Assembly (NCBI GenBank): GCA_002914805.1
Contig: JXTB01000026.1
Coordinates: 237,759 to 301,758, forward strand
Length of the DNA stretch: 64,000 bases
Direction: 5' to 3'
DNA from: Parasponia andersonii
Taxonomy: Eukaryota > Streptophyta > Magnoliopsida > Rosales > Cannabaceae
Position 1 is the stretch's first letter. Each line of letters begins with the position of its first letter. Positions 35,131-48,100 of the stretch are shown piece by piece. The translations under genes and the position numbers were made by a program. Under the pieces are notes generated by a model that saw nothing but the letters and a program-made list of their open reading frames with translations, was not told the origin of the DNA and searched no databases.

Positions 35131-35222
35131 CAAAAATGACACTCAAGATCGTACGCAAAGTTAAGTTTTATAGAAAAGTTGTAAAAATGGTATTAGTTAT
35201 TAAAATGTTCGTATTTTTGTCC
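35130..35222. repeat. Right terminal inverted repeat of the MULE (degenerate)
   Basis: Reverse complement opens GGACAAAAATACGAACATTT and later contains ACTTAACTTTGCGTACGA, mirroring the left end. Similarity is partial. Confidence 0.45.
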
Positions 35223-35793
35223 TATTCTCTTTGTTTTCTTCAAAAAAATATAAAAAAAACAAAATATCAAGATCTAATTTTGAATACAGGCAAAATCATC
35301 TCTAACTAAATTTCTTCTCTTAAAAAATATTAACAAACCAAGTTCATTTTTTTACCTATGATTTTTGGGTTATTTAGAATTTTAAGGAGGGTTTTTCCTC
35401 TCATACCCAATAAATCTACTAGCAAAAGAGAAACAAACAGAAAAATAAAATAAAATAAAGGTTGATATATGTGAGATACTTTCTAGTTCTTTGGTTGTAG
35501 ACTGGTGGAGGGTGCCAAAAATTTGCAAACTTCAAGCTTGGGTTGCAGGAACATGAAAACAGATGAAGAGGAGCTGAGCATGAGTCTCTCCCTCTCTCCC
35601 TCTTATTTAGTCCTCGCTCTTATTTAGTCCCGGCTTATTTTAACCCAAATTCTAGATGAATTTATTTCATCTCTTTCTAAGGGTCTTAAATTGTGCCTGG
35701 TCTATTTAATCTAATGAGCTGTGGTGGCACCAAACATGGGATAAGGACTAAATAGTTCAGTCCCTGGTGTTGTCTGGTGCACCAAATGGGCCG
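35223..35793. other. Right part of the TAA-duplicating element
   Basis: Non-coding. Contains TTATTTAGTCC doubled at about 35604-35632 and two TTTGGTGC-type blocks near the right end. Confidence 0.4.
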
Positions 35794-35796
35794 TAA

Positions 35797-36190
35797 CAGA
35801 CATAATACGGGTGGAACTTCCACCAACCAAAGACATTCATTATCTGTATTCAGAGCATATTTAGCTAAAGCATGCGGTCGTCCATTAGCAGAGTGAGAAA
35901 CATGCTTAACATATATGAGATACATAAAGTAGTGAATTGCCAACTTCAGAATTAAATTCTACAAGATTTCTGAGAGCTTGAGCCAACATCGGAATTAAAT
36001 TATACGAGATTTCTGAGAGCTTGAGTTACTGCTAATGCCTCAGTTTCTACAACCTCAAGAGGCAGACCGATGTCACGACTCACGAGCCCAAAGTCAACTA
36101 ATGCCCAAGGCCTTAGTTTTTGCAGCACAGCATTCCTTATAGGACTGAACCTGCAAGTGACGATGATGCTTGACCCTATTTGCATTTGCC
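35797..36190 (-). pseudogene. LINE-type RNase H-like (RVT_3) fragment
   Basis: Minus-strand frames show ETEALAVTQALRNLV, then VKHVSHSANGRPHALAKYAL and WLVEVPPVLCLL, the usual end of plant non-LTR elements with an RNase H-like domain. A duplicated ~43-bp block (GAATTAAATT ... AGATTTCTGAGAGCTTGAG at about 35949 and 35992) and frameshifts break it. The coding end is interrupted at 35796 by the nested insertion and resumes at 16062. It is 5'-truncated near 36200. Confidence 0.65.
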
Positions 36191-36199
36191 CAACCGCAA

Positions 36200-37921
36200 T
36201 ATTTACACCTTGGAAGGTTTTTTTGTTTTTGATTAATTGCCTTTTTTTCCTTTTTGGCTTTGTTAAGTTACAAGATGGCGTCGCATCTTTTTCTTCTCTC
36301 CCTTTGGGCGTATTTGATTTCTGATTTATTTATTTATTTTTTAACCATGCAATGGGCTCATGACAAATATTGATAATTTTGCTTGCTTTCTACTTTCTAG
36401 GAGCAGGTTCATGACAAGTTTTTGACCCTTTTGGCAACTATTTTAGAGTTTGTTTCTTTGACCCTTAAATGTCAAATCTACCACATGAAAAATAATAAAA
36501 AAGAACCGAGGGAATTGAAGAATTCGGAATGAAAGTTTTGAATTTATTATTATAGGTTTGAATCTCGAATGCTTCCTTGTTAAGGGAAGGAAAAAAAAAT
36601 AAAATTGATATGACCACTTTTGTTGGAAACGTACAAGCATTATTAGTTTAAATTATCTTATGCCGATCTGACTTCTAAACATTGAAGAAAACATATCTCT
36701 CGAGTATGATTTATGTCGAAGCAATTTTTCGTGAGAAATGTATAGAAGTTTGAACCTCTTTTTTTTAATGAATAAACCTCCAACAAAAATTTTATTACTC
36801 CAAATCAGCAGCCAGTAAATGCGCTATACGTCATTGAAAAATGGTTTTTAACAATCGGATCTTATAGTAAAATGATTGAATTTAGTAAATACGTGTCAAT
36901 CCTATCAAATGTAGCATTGTTGCTCTACCTCCACCACTCTTCATCTTTTAAAAAATCCACTCCACTGATAAGCATGAATTTGTCGTCACTCAATCGATAA
37001 TAATTGTTTGAGGTATTAAATTTTTAATTCTAACATATATGATATGTGATTTGTCACTACTTAATTGATAATAATATTTAATTTTTGTGTGATAAATTTT
37101 AACGCATCAATTAATTAGTGACAATTTATATCCCACGTACCTAACCTAGGTTGAAAACCCAATCTAGGTATATAAATTAATGTAAATTAATGTAGGTATA
37201 TAAATTCTTCAATCAGGTTGTTCTCCAATAATTTTTCCACGTCCTTATTGATTGGCTCTATTCTTTTCTCGGGCAAACCTCTAGGGCTTTTGCCTCACCG
37301 GTGGGAAGTGTGGGTAGATGTTAAGGTGATGACAGGCGTGCTCTGGTTCTTCTTGAACACGGAATTATAGGATCAAGCAAATGCGTCTTCATTTTTCTTC
37401 GAAACAAATAAATACACGAATTATTTATTTTCATTTAATTTTTAATCAGTTCCTCTTATAAGATGAAAGGATTTCGCCTTTCCAGTGTGCCTTAATCACT
37501 CGAACAGAGGATCTAAATATCAGATAGTAAGTGTTATTAACAATGAGCCAACCCATTTCTTCCACGAATAGTTCATCTCAGTTTAAACTAAGAATTGTTA
37601 GAAAAGTTAGTCTTCCGTGAGAGCGACCCACGTGGCATAAATGGAAAGTAGCCGTGGCTGTAAAGTCTCCATTGTTTTATTATTAATTCGTCCAACTTTC
37701 TCTGCAGTTATCTAACTTTATCTGGCTAGTATTATAATTTTTTTCCCCACTTGTTTGACATTTTTGTGTCGTACTCACCCCTCCTTGGCCCATATACAAA
37801 TTGCCACCACTCGATTTCTCACCAGCACATAATAAAACATTATAGATAGAATCAGAAGAACTTCATATATACCAATTGGAACTGCCTCTTTTCTTCTCTC
37901 TTTTTTGATAAATCTAGTTCA
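36200..37921. other. Intergenic region and promoter side of the P450 gene
   Basis: No gene seen. A TATA-like CATATATACC lies at about 37864, 58 bp before the P450 start codon, with a CT-rich leader (TTTTCTTCTCTCTTTTTTG) between. Confidence 0.5.
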
Positions 37922-40900
37922 ATGGAAGAGCAAGAGCCCTTCCTCTACACATCCCTTACCCTTACAATTACCCTTACCCTTATCACCATCATCTCCCTCT
38001 TAACCATTTATAAGCTCTCCTTCCAAACCCAAAAACGACACTCTTACAAAAACCTCCCACCAAGCCCACCTTCCCTCCCCGTAATAGGCCACCTCCACCT
38101 CCTAAAACACCCCGTCCACCGAACTCTCCACCGCCTCTCCCAAACCTACGGCGCCGTCTTCTCCCTCTGGTTCGGCTCCCGCCGCGTGGTCGTCGTGTCG
38201 TCCCCCTCGGCCGTCGAGGAATGCTTCACCACGAACGACATCGTCCTCGCCAACCGCCCGCGTCTCATCATGGGGAAGCACATCGGCTACGACTACACCA
38301 TCCTCGCGACGTCACCCTACGGCGACCACTGGCGCAACCTCCGGCGCATCGGGGCCATCGAGATCTTCTCCTCAAGCCGCCTCAACCTCTTCCGGGGGAT
38401 CCGAAGAGACGAGATCGGGCGGCTGATCAGCAGAATCTCGCTCCGAGCGGGACAAGGCTCCGGGAAAGTGGAGCTCAAGACGGTGTTCTCGGAGCTGACT
38501 TTCAACGTCATAATGAGGATGGTGGCGGGGAAGCGGTACTACGGGGATGACGTCACGGACGAGGAGGCCCGGCAGTTTCGGGAGATTATGAGCGCCATCT
38601 TCGAGAACAGCGCGGCGGATAATCCGGAGGATTTTGTGCCTGTCCTGAATTGGATTCCGGGAGGTTATGAGAAGAGGGCGGAGAGGCTTGGCAAGAAGAC
38701 GGACTTGTTTTTGCAGCGTTTGGTTGAGGAGCATCGGACTAATAAGAAGGATCATCAAGATCAAGATCAAGATCAAGATCAAGATCATCGGTCTTCGAAA
38801 ACCATCATTGACCATTTACTTTCCTTGCAGGAATCTCAGCCCGATTATTACACTGACAAAATTATCAAAGGCTTCGTACTGGTAATATTTAATTAACTTT
38901 TTTTTTCTTTAATTATTTCGTTTTGGAATTGGTAAAATCTGAAATTTATCTTCTCTTTTGTCTATTTTAGTTTTCGCGAGTAGGCAAGTTATATCTTGTC
39001 ACGTGAACTGGGACTCAGTAGTATTGTCTCGTTATATTAAAAAGATATTATTATTTTTACTCTAAATTTTGATATTAGGTTCAAATTATATTTTCTTTTT
39101 TAGTTATTATTAATATTAATCTTTAGATTTAAAATATATCATAAATTTATACCTTGACACTAATACACTAATTTAGAGCAGTTAATTTACCGAGTTATCG
39201 TTTAAAAAATTAAAAATAAATTATATAATAATTAATTCGAGAATAAGTTTATTAAATCATCTTGGTAAATTAACTACTCTAAATTAGTATCAGTGTCAGA
39301 GTATAAATTTATAATAAATATTAAATTTAATGGTCAATATTAATAATAACCAAAACAAAAGGTATAAAAAGTATAAAATATCAAAATACAGGAAATATAA
39401 AAATGATAATATCCCTATTTAAAAACGTGTAAACAACATCACATTTAAAAACAAAAACCAAAAAAAAAATGTGAACATTCTTGTGATATTATCACATTGA
39501 AATCCCTCCATTTTGAGGGAAAAAAATTCCTTAAATTTGACTTTTTATTATAAAAGATTACATAAAAATTTGTAACTTGACTATTTTTAAAATTTGATAT
39601 TCTCGTTAATTTATTATAAGGTTAAATCTATCATTCATTAAGAATACTTTTACCCATGAATTCCTCTAAATTAACGGACATTAGAGGTTCATATTTTGGA
39701 GGTAGTTAAATTAGAAAGTTTTATACAAAAATAATAAAATTTAATAGGCTTTCCCATATTTTTCAAAATGCAGGAGTCTCATTAAAAAAGAAAAAATAAG
39801 GTCATTTTATAACATTATCTCAAATGCTCTTTTATCAGCAATACTATGAAGCAATATTTGTAATACTTTAACACGAGTATAAGACTAGCATATAAATATT
39901 TTGTTAACCCACATGTGCTCTCCTTAGCATTTTTCTATTATTTCTTTTGGAATACATACATTTTTCTTTTAAACTTATACTTACTTTTATATATATGTTT
40001 AAAAGTAGTTCAAATTTAAAGTATATCTAAAATTAGTGTATGAAAAAATTCTCGCATTTTTCTAATCATATTTTGAATATTTGTTATTTTAGCTATTAAT
40101 TTTAATTAGTTTTGAGTGTAACTTATTTTTGAAATATATTTTTTAGTGTTTAAAATAGTATTTTGGAAAATCAATAGTACAAATGGGTATTTGACCTAGA
40201 AATGAAATAAATTTTATAAAAGTTCTAAATCTAAAGGTATTGATAAAAAAAATAAAACACAGAGTATAAACTAAATAACCAGTCAAAATATAAACTATAG
40301 AAAATTCGAAATGTAAATATTTGTTTTTTATAATCTAAATAAATTCGAAATGATCTCATTTTGTAGATATTATTATTGGCGGGAACAGATACCTCAGCAA
40401 TGACGCTAGAATGGGCAATGTCCAATCTGCTTAACCATCCCCATGTCCTAAAAAAGGCCAAAGCTGAATTGGACTCTCAAATTGGTCGAAATAAGTTGGT
40501 GGACGAATCAAATCTCTCCAAGCTTCACTACCTCCAAAGTATCATCTCTGAGACCCTACGATTGTGTCCAGTGGCTCCCCTCCTTGTACCGCACTACTCG
40601 TCCAATGACTGTACAATCGGTGGATATGACGTGCCACGTGACACAATTGTATTGGTGAATGCATGGGCCATACATAGAGACTCTAATCTATGGGAGGACG
40701 CAGAGAGTTTTAAGCCTGAAAGATTTGAAAATATTGATGAGAGTGACCAAAGGTACAAGCTAATGCCGTTTGGGATAGGAAGACGGGCATGTCCCGGGAT
40801 AGACCTAGCCCAACGTGTGGTGGGCTTAACTTTGGGGTTGTTGATCCAGTGCTTTGAGTGGGAGAGGGTTAGCGAGGAAGAAGTTGACATGTCTGAAGGT

Positions 40901-40999
40901 AAAGGTCTCACCATGCCCAAAGCTGTTCCATTGGAGGCAATATGTAAGGCACGCCCCATCATGAATCTTATTCTCTCGGAATGCACTAATGATATTTAA
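37922..40999 (+). CDS. Cytochrome P450, CYP81-type
   Basis: Two exons, 37922-38881 and 40367-40999, joined in phase 0: 530 residues. N-terminal membrane anchor (about residues 8-33), proline-rich hinge [18 protein letters not shown]-helix AGTDTS (325-330), ETLR of the ExxR motif (382-385), PERF (437-440) and the heme loop [10 protein letters not shown] with the Cys ligand at 462. All catalytic motifs are intact. CYP81 enzymes are ER-bound monooxygenases of specialised metabolism (isoflavonoid, lignan or glucosinolate hydroxylation); the substrate cannot be told here. The protein is about 25 residues longer than usual, partly from a (DQ)n run at about residues 277-288 made of GATCAA hexamers. 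Exon 1 is strikingly GC-rich and C/G-ending, exon 2 is not. The intron is at the conserved P450 site and holds a foldback MITE. Confidence 0.9.
38752..38786 (+). repeat. In-frame GATCAA hexamer repeat coding for Asp-Gln
   Basis: About six GATCAA/G units in the P450 exon 1, in the variable region before the I-helix. Likely length-polymorphic and tolerated. Confidence 0.85.
39044..39413. mobile_element. Foldback MITE in the P450 intron
   Basis: The 370-bp sequence is an imperfect inverted repeat along its length: GATATTATTATTTTTA at the left, GATATTATCATTTTTA read inward from the right, then matching AGTTATTATTAATATT versus GGTTATTATTAATATT and CTAATTTAGAG(C/T)AGTTAATTTACC. Non-coding. No clear target duplication. 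Confidence 0.7.
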
Positions 41000-42470
41000 A
41001 GTTGTTTAAAGACTAAATATACTTGGTTTAGACGCAGAAATATCAGGACATGGTACTTTTAGTCTTTTAGTATGTTTTCTTTTTTTTTTTTTTTTCACGA
41101 AGTCTTTTAGTATGTATTGTATTCTAGTTTTTTTTTTCTTTGTTTCCCGAGTCATTTCGTTCAATACCTGTACTAGTTTAATTCGTCAACAATAAGATAT
41201 ACCATGAAAACTATTTTGGTGACTGTTGTTTACTTTAGTAAGGTATTGTATTATGGATTTTTCTTTTGTTTTTTTTTTTTTCTGAAAGGAAAATCCTCTG
41301 TTTAGAGGGGAAACCCTAAAAAACATAGTTCTCAACGACTTTATAAGGTCACCCTTATCTATGCTCATACTAAACTCGTTGACCAAACTGGAGGCAAGGG
41401 CAAATCTTTAAAATGCCTCGAGTATTCCGCCTTATCGGACCATCAGTGATCAAATTTTGAGCTCATTTGTAATGAATATCAACTTTTCAAAAGCTAGAGC
41501 AGAATAACTAGTATCAGTGAATATACTAACTATAAAATATAATTTAAATAGAGTCCAAATAGAATTTAATTTATTAATTATGTCATTATGGTGTATATAA
41601 TAAAATGATTATTTGTAGGGATAAAATCAAAAAAATGTAAGATTTTTACTCGTAACCAAACACCGACTTTGAGTAAAAAAAACATATAGTTATATAAAAT
41701 AGTTTCAAAGCTCTTTCAAATTCTAAATTGTAGCGCTTTCAAATCCAAAATTGTATTAAAAAGAAGAAAGAAAAAGAAAACCTCAAAATGGAACAAAATT
41801 TCTTCTCTCTCCAGTCGTTAGAGATAAAACACAAGCAAATGAAAGGAGTCTGCGAGCATGTACGCTTGGGTTCTGAGGAAAGTGCCGGTGCCCCCGATGA
41901 AAAAGTTGATTTCTTATCAATCTGTTCTTCACATATTAACCTAATTGGAGCTACCATTTTTGGTTCACAACTGTAAATCAACCGATTGAATGTTATCACC
42001 AGTAACTACGTAGGTTTACCGGTTATATTGCACTTTGCAGCAAGTAGTTGTTATTTGTCTATGAACAAAATTTCCTTTAAACAAGTTCATTTTAGTTTCA
42101 ACATGAAAACGTGATTAGCCGGTAAAAGGGATCTTGGATTGATAGGAAATTAGAGTGTTTTCCTCATAACCATATTTAAAACTCTTTTCTGTTTTGAATG
42201 CTTTCTTACGGTCCTCATCGTAATATCCACATAGCTTTTGTTCACACGGCAAAGAACTGCCACTAGTGGCTAGCTATTTATGTATATTGGGTCAGCAGTT
42301 TTACTTTAAAGAATTACTAATTATGATGAAGTTGGAAACAGAAGCTTTAAAAAAATGAAGAAATTACCTCCCAAAACCAGCAACTAAATGGATCAACTTA
42401 TGTATCAATGGAATCTTTTGTCAAACTAGACGCATGCAAAACTGCGTTAGGCAGCAAACAATAGTTGTAA
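41000..42470. other. Intergenic, 3' side of the P450 gene
   Basis: A 3' flank with poly-T tracts (41080-41098, 41262-41282). Short frames such as 41788-41976 have no recognisable similarity and are not called. Confidence 0.5.
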
Positions 42471-42479
42471 TTAAAATTA

Positions 42480-43683
<1,204 letters not shown>

Positions 43684-43692
43684 TTAAAATTG

Positions 43693-45130
43693 TTACTTAA
43701 TCAGAATCATGAGTTGTAAAATTAATGCCAAACTAGTCCGTCACTTGTCACATAAAACTCAGTACATAAGCTAAGAGAATTCACATACTGGGTATGAACA
43801 GTTTACACATCATTTATTCCCAGAAAGGAAAAGAAAAGAATGTTACTTGATGCAACAGCATTCTTGTGAATGCTTTGCAAGGAATACAAAAAACAACACA
43901 GATGTATGAGACAGCACCTCAGCAGTCAGCAACAGCATATCACTATTAGTACAGAGTCACAAGATTCCCCAAGTCAACATTCCTCTAGTTTAATATGACA
44001 GGAGGGGTAAAAGGCGTAGAACAAGCTTCACAAACTTTGGTAAGCTAATCCTGCAAAATTTGAACAATAACAACGATCAAGACAAACACGAGGACGAGAC
44101 TTCCCATCAGAAATAAATCATCGAATGCTAATCACTTGGCAGTCTGAAAAGGAATATGCACTTACAGTTAAATAATGTTACAATTGCTAAGTACAATCAA
44201 CGACATCTTCGCTTCTACAAAGTCCTTCAATCAGCAGAGCACGTTGCAAACAGCTAAGCTCATCAAAATTGTGCATGAGAAACTATTCACACCAGCAAGG
44301 CAACAGCCAAGATAAAAGAGTAAATTACTCTACTTCCCCCCTATACTATTGAAAAAGTCTTGTTTTGGTCTTTGAATTTCGGGTTTTTCAGTCCTTATAA
44401 ACATCTCCGCTAGTTAATAGAAACTTATTCCATTTGTCTTAAATTTAAGACATGATATTAATTTCATGCAAAAAATAATTGTAGTGCTGGTAAAACCACG
44501 CCTTTCTTACTCCATTTGTGTTAAACATTGAAAAGAATAACTAACAGCAAGTTCTTTAGTCAAGACCACTGTCCTTAATTTTGAAGGACTAGAACAAGAC
44601 TTTTGCAATAGGTCAAGGACCAACAAAGTAATTAATCCTAATGTGAGATGCTCTAGACATCTCGAGTTGTTTGATCCAATGCTCAAAATAAAGCAGTACT
44701 CAAAAATGAAAATGCATGAAATAATGCGCATATTAACAAGTGAGAAAGTGAGATGCGCCAACACTCTCGTTAGAACGTAAAAGGATGTAATGGGCCAAGC
44801 CAGGACAACGTGTTGCTTCTTCAAGACTAGCAAACAATCTCTTAAGTTTAATGACAAAAATCATTTCTTCATTTTAAAAGCTTTTATGGACAAAATCAAT
44901 TCTTAAACTCCGCTGAACTGAACCCAGTAGAACTATATCCAGAATCTAAAATCCCACAGGTAATTTCATTGTCCAATGACGTAAAGTTCTCTTTCAAATT
45001 CTTGCTCAGTTCCCCACTGTGACTAGAATAGCGAATGAAGCTGAAAAATTCATATCATATACGGAAATTTCTCTAGGAAGGAACTTGGATAAAGAAATAT
45101 GAGCTGTCTTGACAAAAGTTGAACTTACCA
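43693..45130. other. 3' flank of the ASHH3-like gene
   Basis: On the minus strand, several acceptor-like sites (for example TTTTCAG near 44142) suggest that the transcript of the SET gene may continue through 3'-UTR exons here. No other protein is recognised. Confidence 0.4.
44321..44636. mobile_element. Small foldback element
   Basis: The left end TAAATTACTCTACTT and right end read inward (TTAATTACTTTGTTGG) pair, followed by matching CTATTGAAAAAGTCTTGTT versus CTATTGCAAAAGTCTTGTT. The centre holds the palindrome CTTAAATTTAAG. About 316 bp, non-coding; family not determined. Confidence 0.6.
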
Positions 45131-48100
45131 TCATTGCGGTACAAGTTCCCAGTCCGCCTTCGACAGGTCAAGAAATTCACTAACTCCATCTTCAAACATG
45201 ATCTGGAAAAGAACAGAAGGATGAAGTCAAGGTCTTCTATCTTTTCTTTTCTTTCTTTCCCTTGTCTTTTTATCTCAGGAATTTGGGCAAGTGGACATTT
45301 TAAAGGGAAAAACCATCATAATATTAACATGGGAAAATTACATTGTCGTTTGTCAATATTTGGCACCCTCTAAACTGAAAATATATTCAATGACCCCTTT
45401 TACTGTTGTGAAATGAACAAAAAAATAAATGAAACTTTCACCATACTATTATGCTATTCGCTCAATCTAAACAATTATTTGCTGCTTTAATTTAAAAAAA
45501 AAAAAACAGAGAAACACTAAAAGAAAATTACAAACACACACGCAGCGCACATTCAAATACAATATATATTATATGTGAACTTGAGAAATTGTTGATGTAA
45601 ATAGTTTCAGTCCCAAGGCTGGCACTAATATTGACATAAGTCAAAGGATGCTAATATTATTTTCCCAGTCAACAAAATACTGATTAACAATGACAAACTA
45701 AATCTCTTACCGTGTGTTTTTTGGAAAATCCATCAAACCGTTTAATAATCCCAAATGACCTGGAACATTTGAGGCATAGAGAAGAAAACTTCATAAGGTT
45801 TGAGTATTAGAATGTAAAATTTGAACATTTATGATAATTATAAAAGATTTCATCACAAAAATGCAAAAAAGGGACTTTCCTCTACCAGATCATAACTACA
45901 TAAGAAAAAGATCAAAGCATAAATAAAAAATGCAAACATAAAAATTTAAAAGCATGAAAAATGTGGGAGTGAAGAACATTCGAAAACAAAATCTGCGGAC
46001 TGCAAAAATACATTTTAAAATTGCTAATTTTCTTATCCAATTATTTTCTTCATATCTCTAATTTTATTCCTAATTTGGAGATAATTATTAGCCAGTTGTT
46101 CTTTTTTTTTGGATATCTTAGAAGTCCCCCAAACCCGCTTATAGCAGGCTTGAGTCCAAAACCTGAGCGTCTTCGCAACCCTACAATCATTTCATTAGGA
46201 GGCGAAAACTTCATTTTTCATAAAGTAGGAGGCCTTAAGGAATTAAACCACCATGTAGCATAGGACTAATTATTGCTTTAACTAGAACAGCAAATTCTAT
46301 GGATGATCAGGAAGAGGTCCACTATTATTTAGTTTCCTCTCTGCAATCAGTATTGTTCCTGTTACATTCGATTTACTTCTCATTCTTGTTCGACAGGGTA
46401 GCATATACAATCATTACAGTTCCGTATAAAACATCAATAACAAATATAAGTTCAACTTTTCCTATTTTCAACAAAGGCAATGCACCAAATCCAGTAGTGA
46501 TCTCAATAAACAATAAATGTAGTCTAGCTATTCAGACTATTGTTCAAAATCAAAGCATTCGGCCCCCACCCAATATGCCAGAAGTAGCCCTAAACTCATC
46601 CATAATCCTAAGTCAGCACTTTACTTTTAATATGCCCATCTCATCTGAGAAAAAAATAAGAAAACAGCCTGATGTACCCTGGCAAGAGAACAAAGAAAAT
46701 GTTTACATTGATCCTAACAAAATCTACAATGCAGTGTACTAACGAAAAAGGACTTGTACACCACATTCTCTATCATATAAAGGAACGTGTGCATGAATGA
46801 TGTTCCATAAAGTTTATGTCTTAATTTTCAGCATAAAATGACAAATGCACCAGTCACCACTGTAGAATATTGTTGCATATGAAGCAATGCTTAGGTGAAA
46901 AGCTATACATTCTGAATAGAAAATACCTAACATGCATTGGGCGATTTATCATAACCACTTGACCAATGCAATTATGAGAACAAGTTCCTTGCTTATGACC
47001 ATGTCGAGAACTTCCTGCGATAGAAAGTAAGATGTATAACTAACAGAGGATTTAAAGCAAAACTACTGTTTCTTTCTGGAAAGAAAGAAATAATTTCATC
47101 AGCTTTGAATTTTGACAATATTCTACCTACTAATAGATATAAAAATAAAAAAATAACAAGTAAAGACAACCATATGACATACCTATATGCAGATCTCCAT
47201 TTTGGTAACCCTTTTCCAAAATAAACCCACAATTAGATTCCAGTAAGCAAATAACTTAATATCTTGAGCAGACACATTAGCTGAAAGCCAACATAGATAA
47301 CCTTTAATTAAAGGAATAATGGATGTATTTCAAGTTTGAGAGGAGGTGACAAATATCTCGATTCTTCTCCAACCATTGAACTACATAAAATTACTACTAA
47401 TTTGGTACAATGAATAAAATTTAAAATAAAAGAACAGAAAAAAAATAAAAAAATAAAAAATCAATCTGCAGATAAATATCAAGCCTTCCTGGCTGCAGCA
47501 TTTCTGACATCATATGGTGATTTTACTGCTACTCCTAAAATTCTTTCAAAAAATCATCTGTATGTATGTATCACCATGTTACAAACAATTTCCCTTTGTG
47601 TCTCATCCATACTTTATATCCTCTCCTACTGCGATTATTACCCATTTCATTTTACATCATTTTTTTTTTTTTGGATAAGAAACAGGAAGCTTTTATTTCA
47701 TAAGAATAATACAAGATGATAATAAATCATCAAAAGGGAACAAAACAAAGTAAAATCTAAAGCAAGTTGGACCAATCCCTGTATAGGTCTGAAAAAGATA
47801 ACCCCTCAAACCCTTTAGCATTATGCACCCATAATGCCACCAGGTATCTGACCCCTTCCCAAAAGGAACCAAAGTCCTTTATAGTATCATTTCATTTTAC
47901 ATCATGTTGGGTAACTAACGCAACCACAAACATAAACACTCCCCAAAGGATAGCATCATCAATCAGACAAAGTACGGAGAAATATGCAATCTTCACCGAG
48001 TGTTTCAAGCAATTACCGAGAAAAAAAAATCTGATTGAAACTAATACTTACATCATTTGCTGATAGAATTGCTTTTAATTTGGGAGAGGACACAGCAACC

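Larger units (their letters stand above)
16328..35222. mobile_element. Large Mutator-like element (Ulp1/DUF1985 type), ~18.9 kb including a nested Gypsy
   Basis: The left end opens GGGAAAATTACATGG; the right end, read inward, opens GGACAAAAATACGAAC. Inside both, about 90 bp in, lie matching blocks (ACTTAATTTTGTATGA versus ACTTAACTTTGCGTACGA), so I infer degenerate terminal inverted repeats. The 9 bases outside (ATTTTTTTT or TATTTTTTT at the left, TATTCTCTT at the right) are only loosely alike. It carries a plus-strand gene with DUF1985-like and Ulp1 peptidase-like regions and a minus-strand MULE transposase, the gene pair known from plant Ulp1-containing MULEs. Without the Gypsy insertion it is about 12.2 kb. 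Both genes have stops and lost splice sites, so it is not autonomous now. Confidence 0.65.
16063..35793. mobile_element. Candidate TAA-duplicating (PIF/Harbinger-like) element carrying the MULE
   Basis: The ends are imperfect inverted repeats: TGGCATGTTTGGTGCATTGG at the left and CGGCCCATTTGGTGCACCAG read inward from the right. TAA lies directly outside each end (16060-16062 and 35794-35796). These features match Tourist/PIF-type ends, like the MITE in intron 3 of the PHD gene. Only about 265 bp at the left and 570 bp at the right belong to it; the rest is the later MULE insertion. The right part also contains a second internal CCCATGTTTGGTGCC block, so the right end could itself be composite. 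Confidence 0.45.

Noticed and set aside
36778..37200. Possible element with AACTGATAATAAT repeats before the P450 gene
   Set aside because: Short repeated words only; no paired ends or target duplication could be found.
38372..38815. Long minus-strand frame and other frames over P450 exon 1
   Set aside because: Antisense or shifted readings of a GC-rich P450 exon; the Ile/Leu run is the DQ repeat read backwards.
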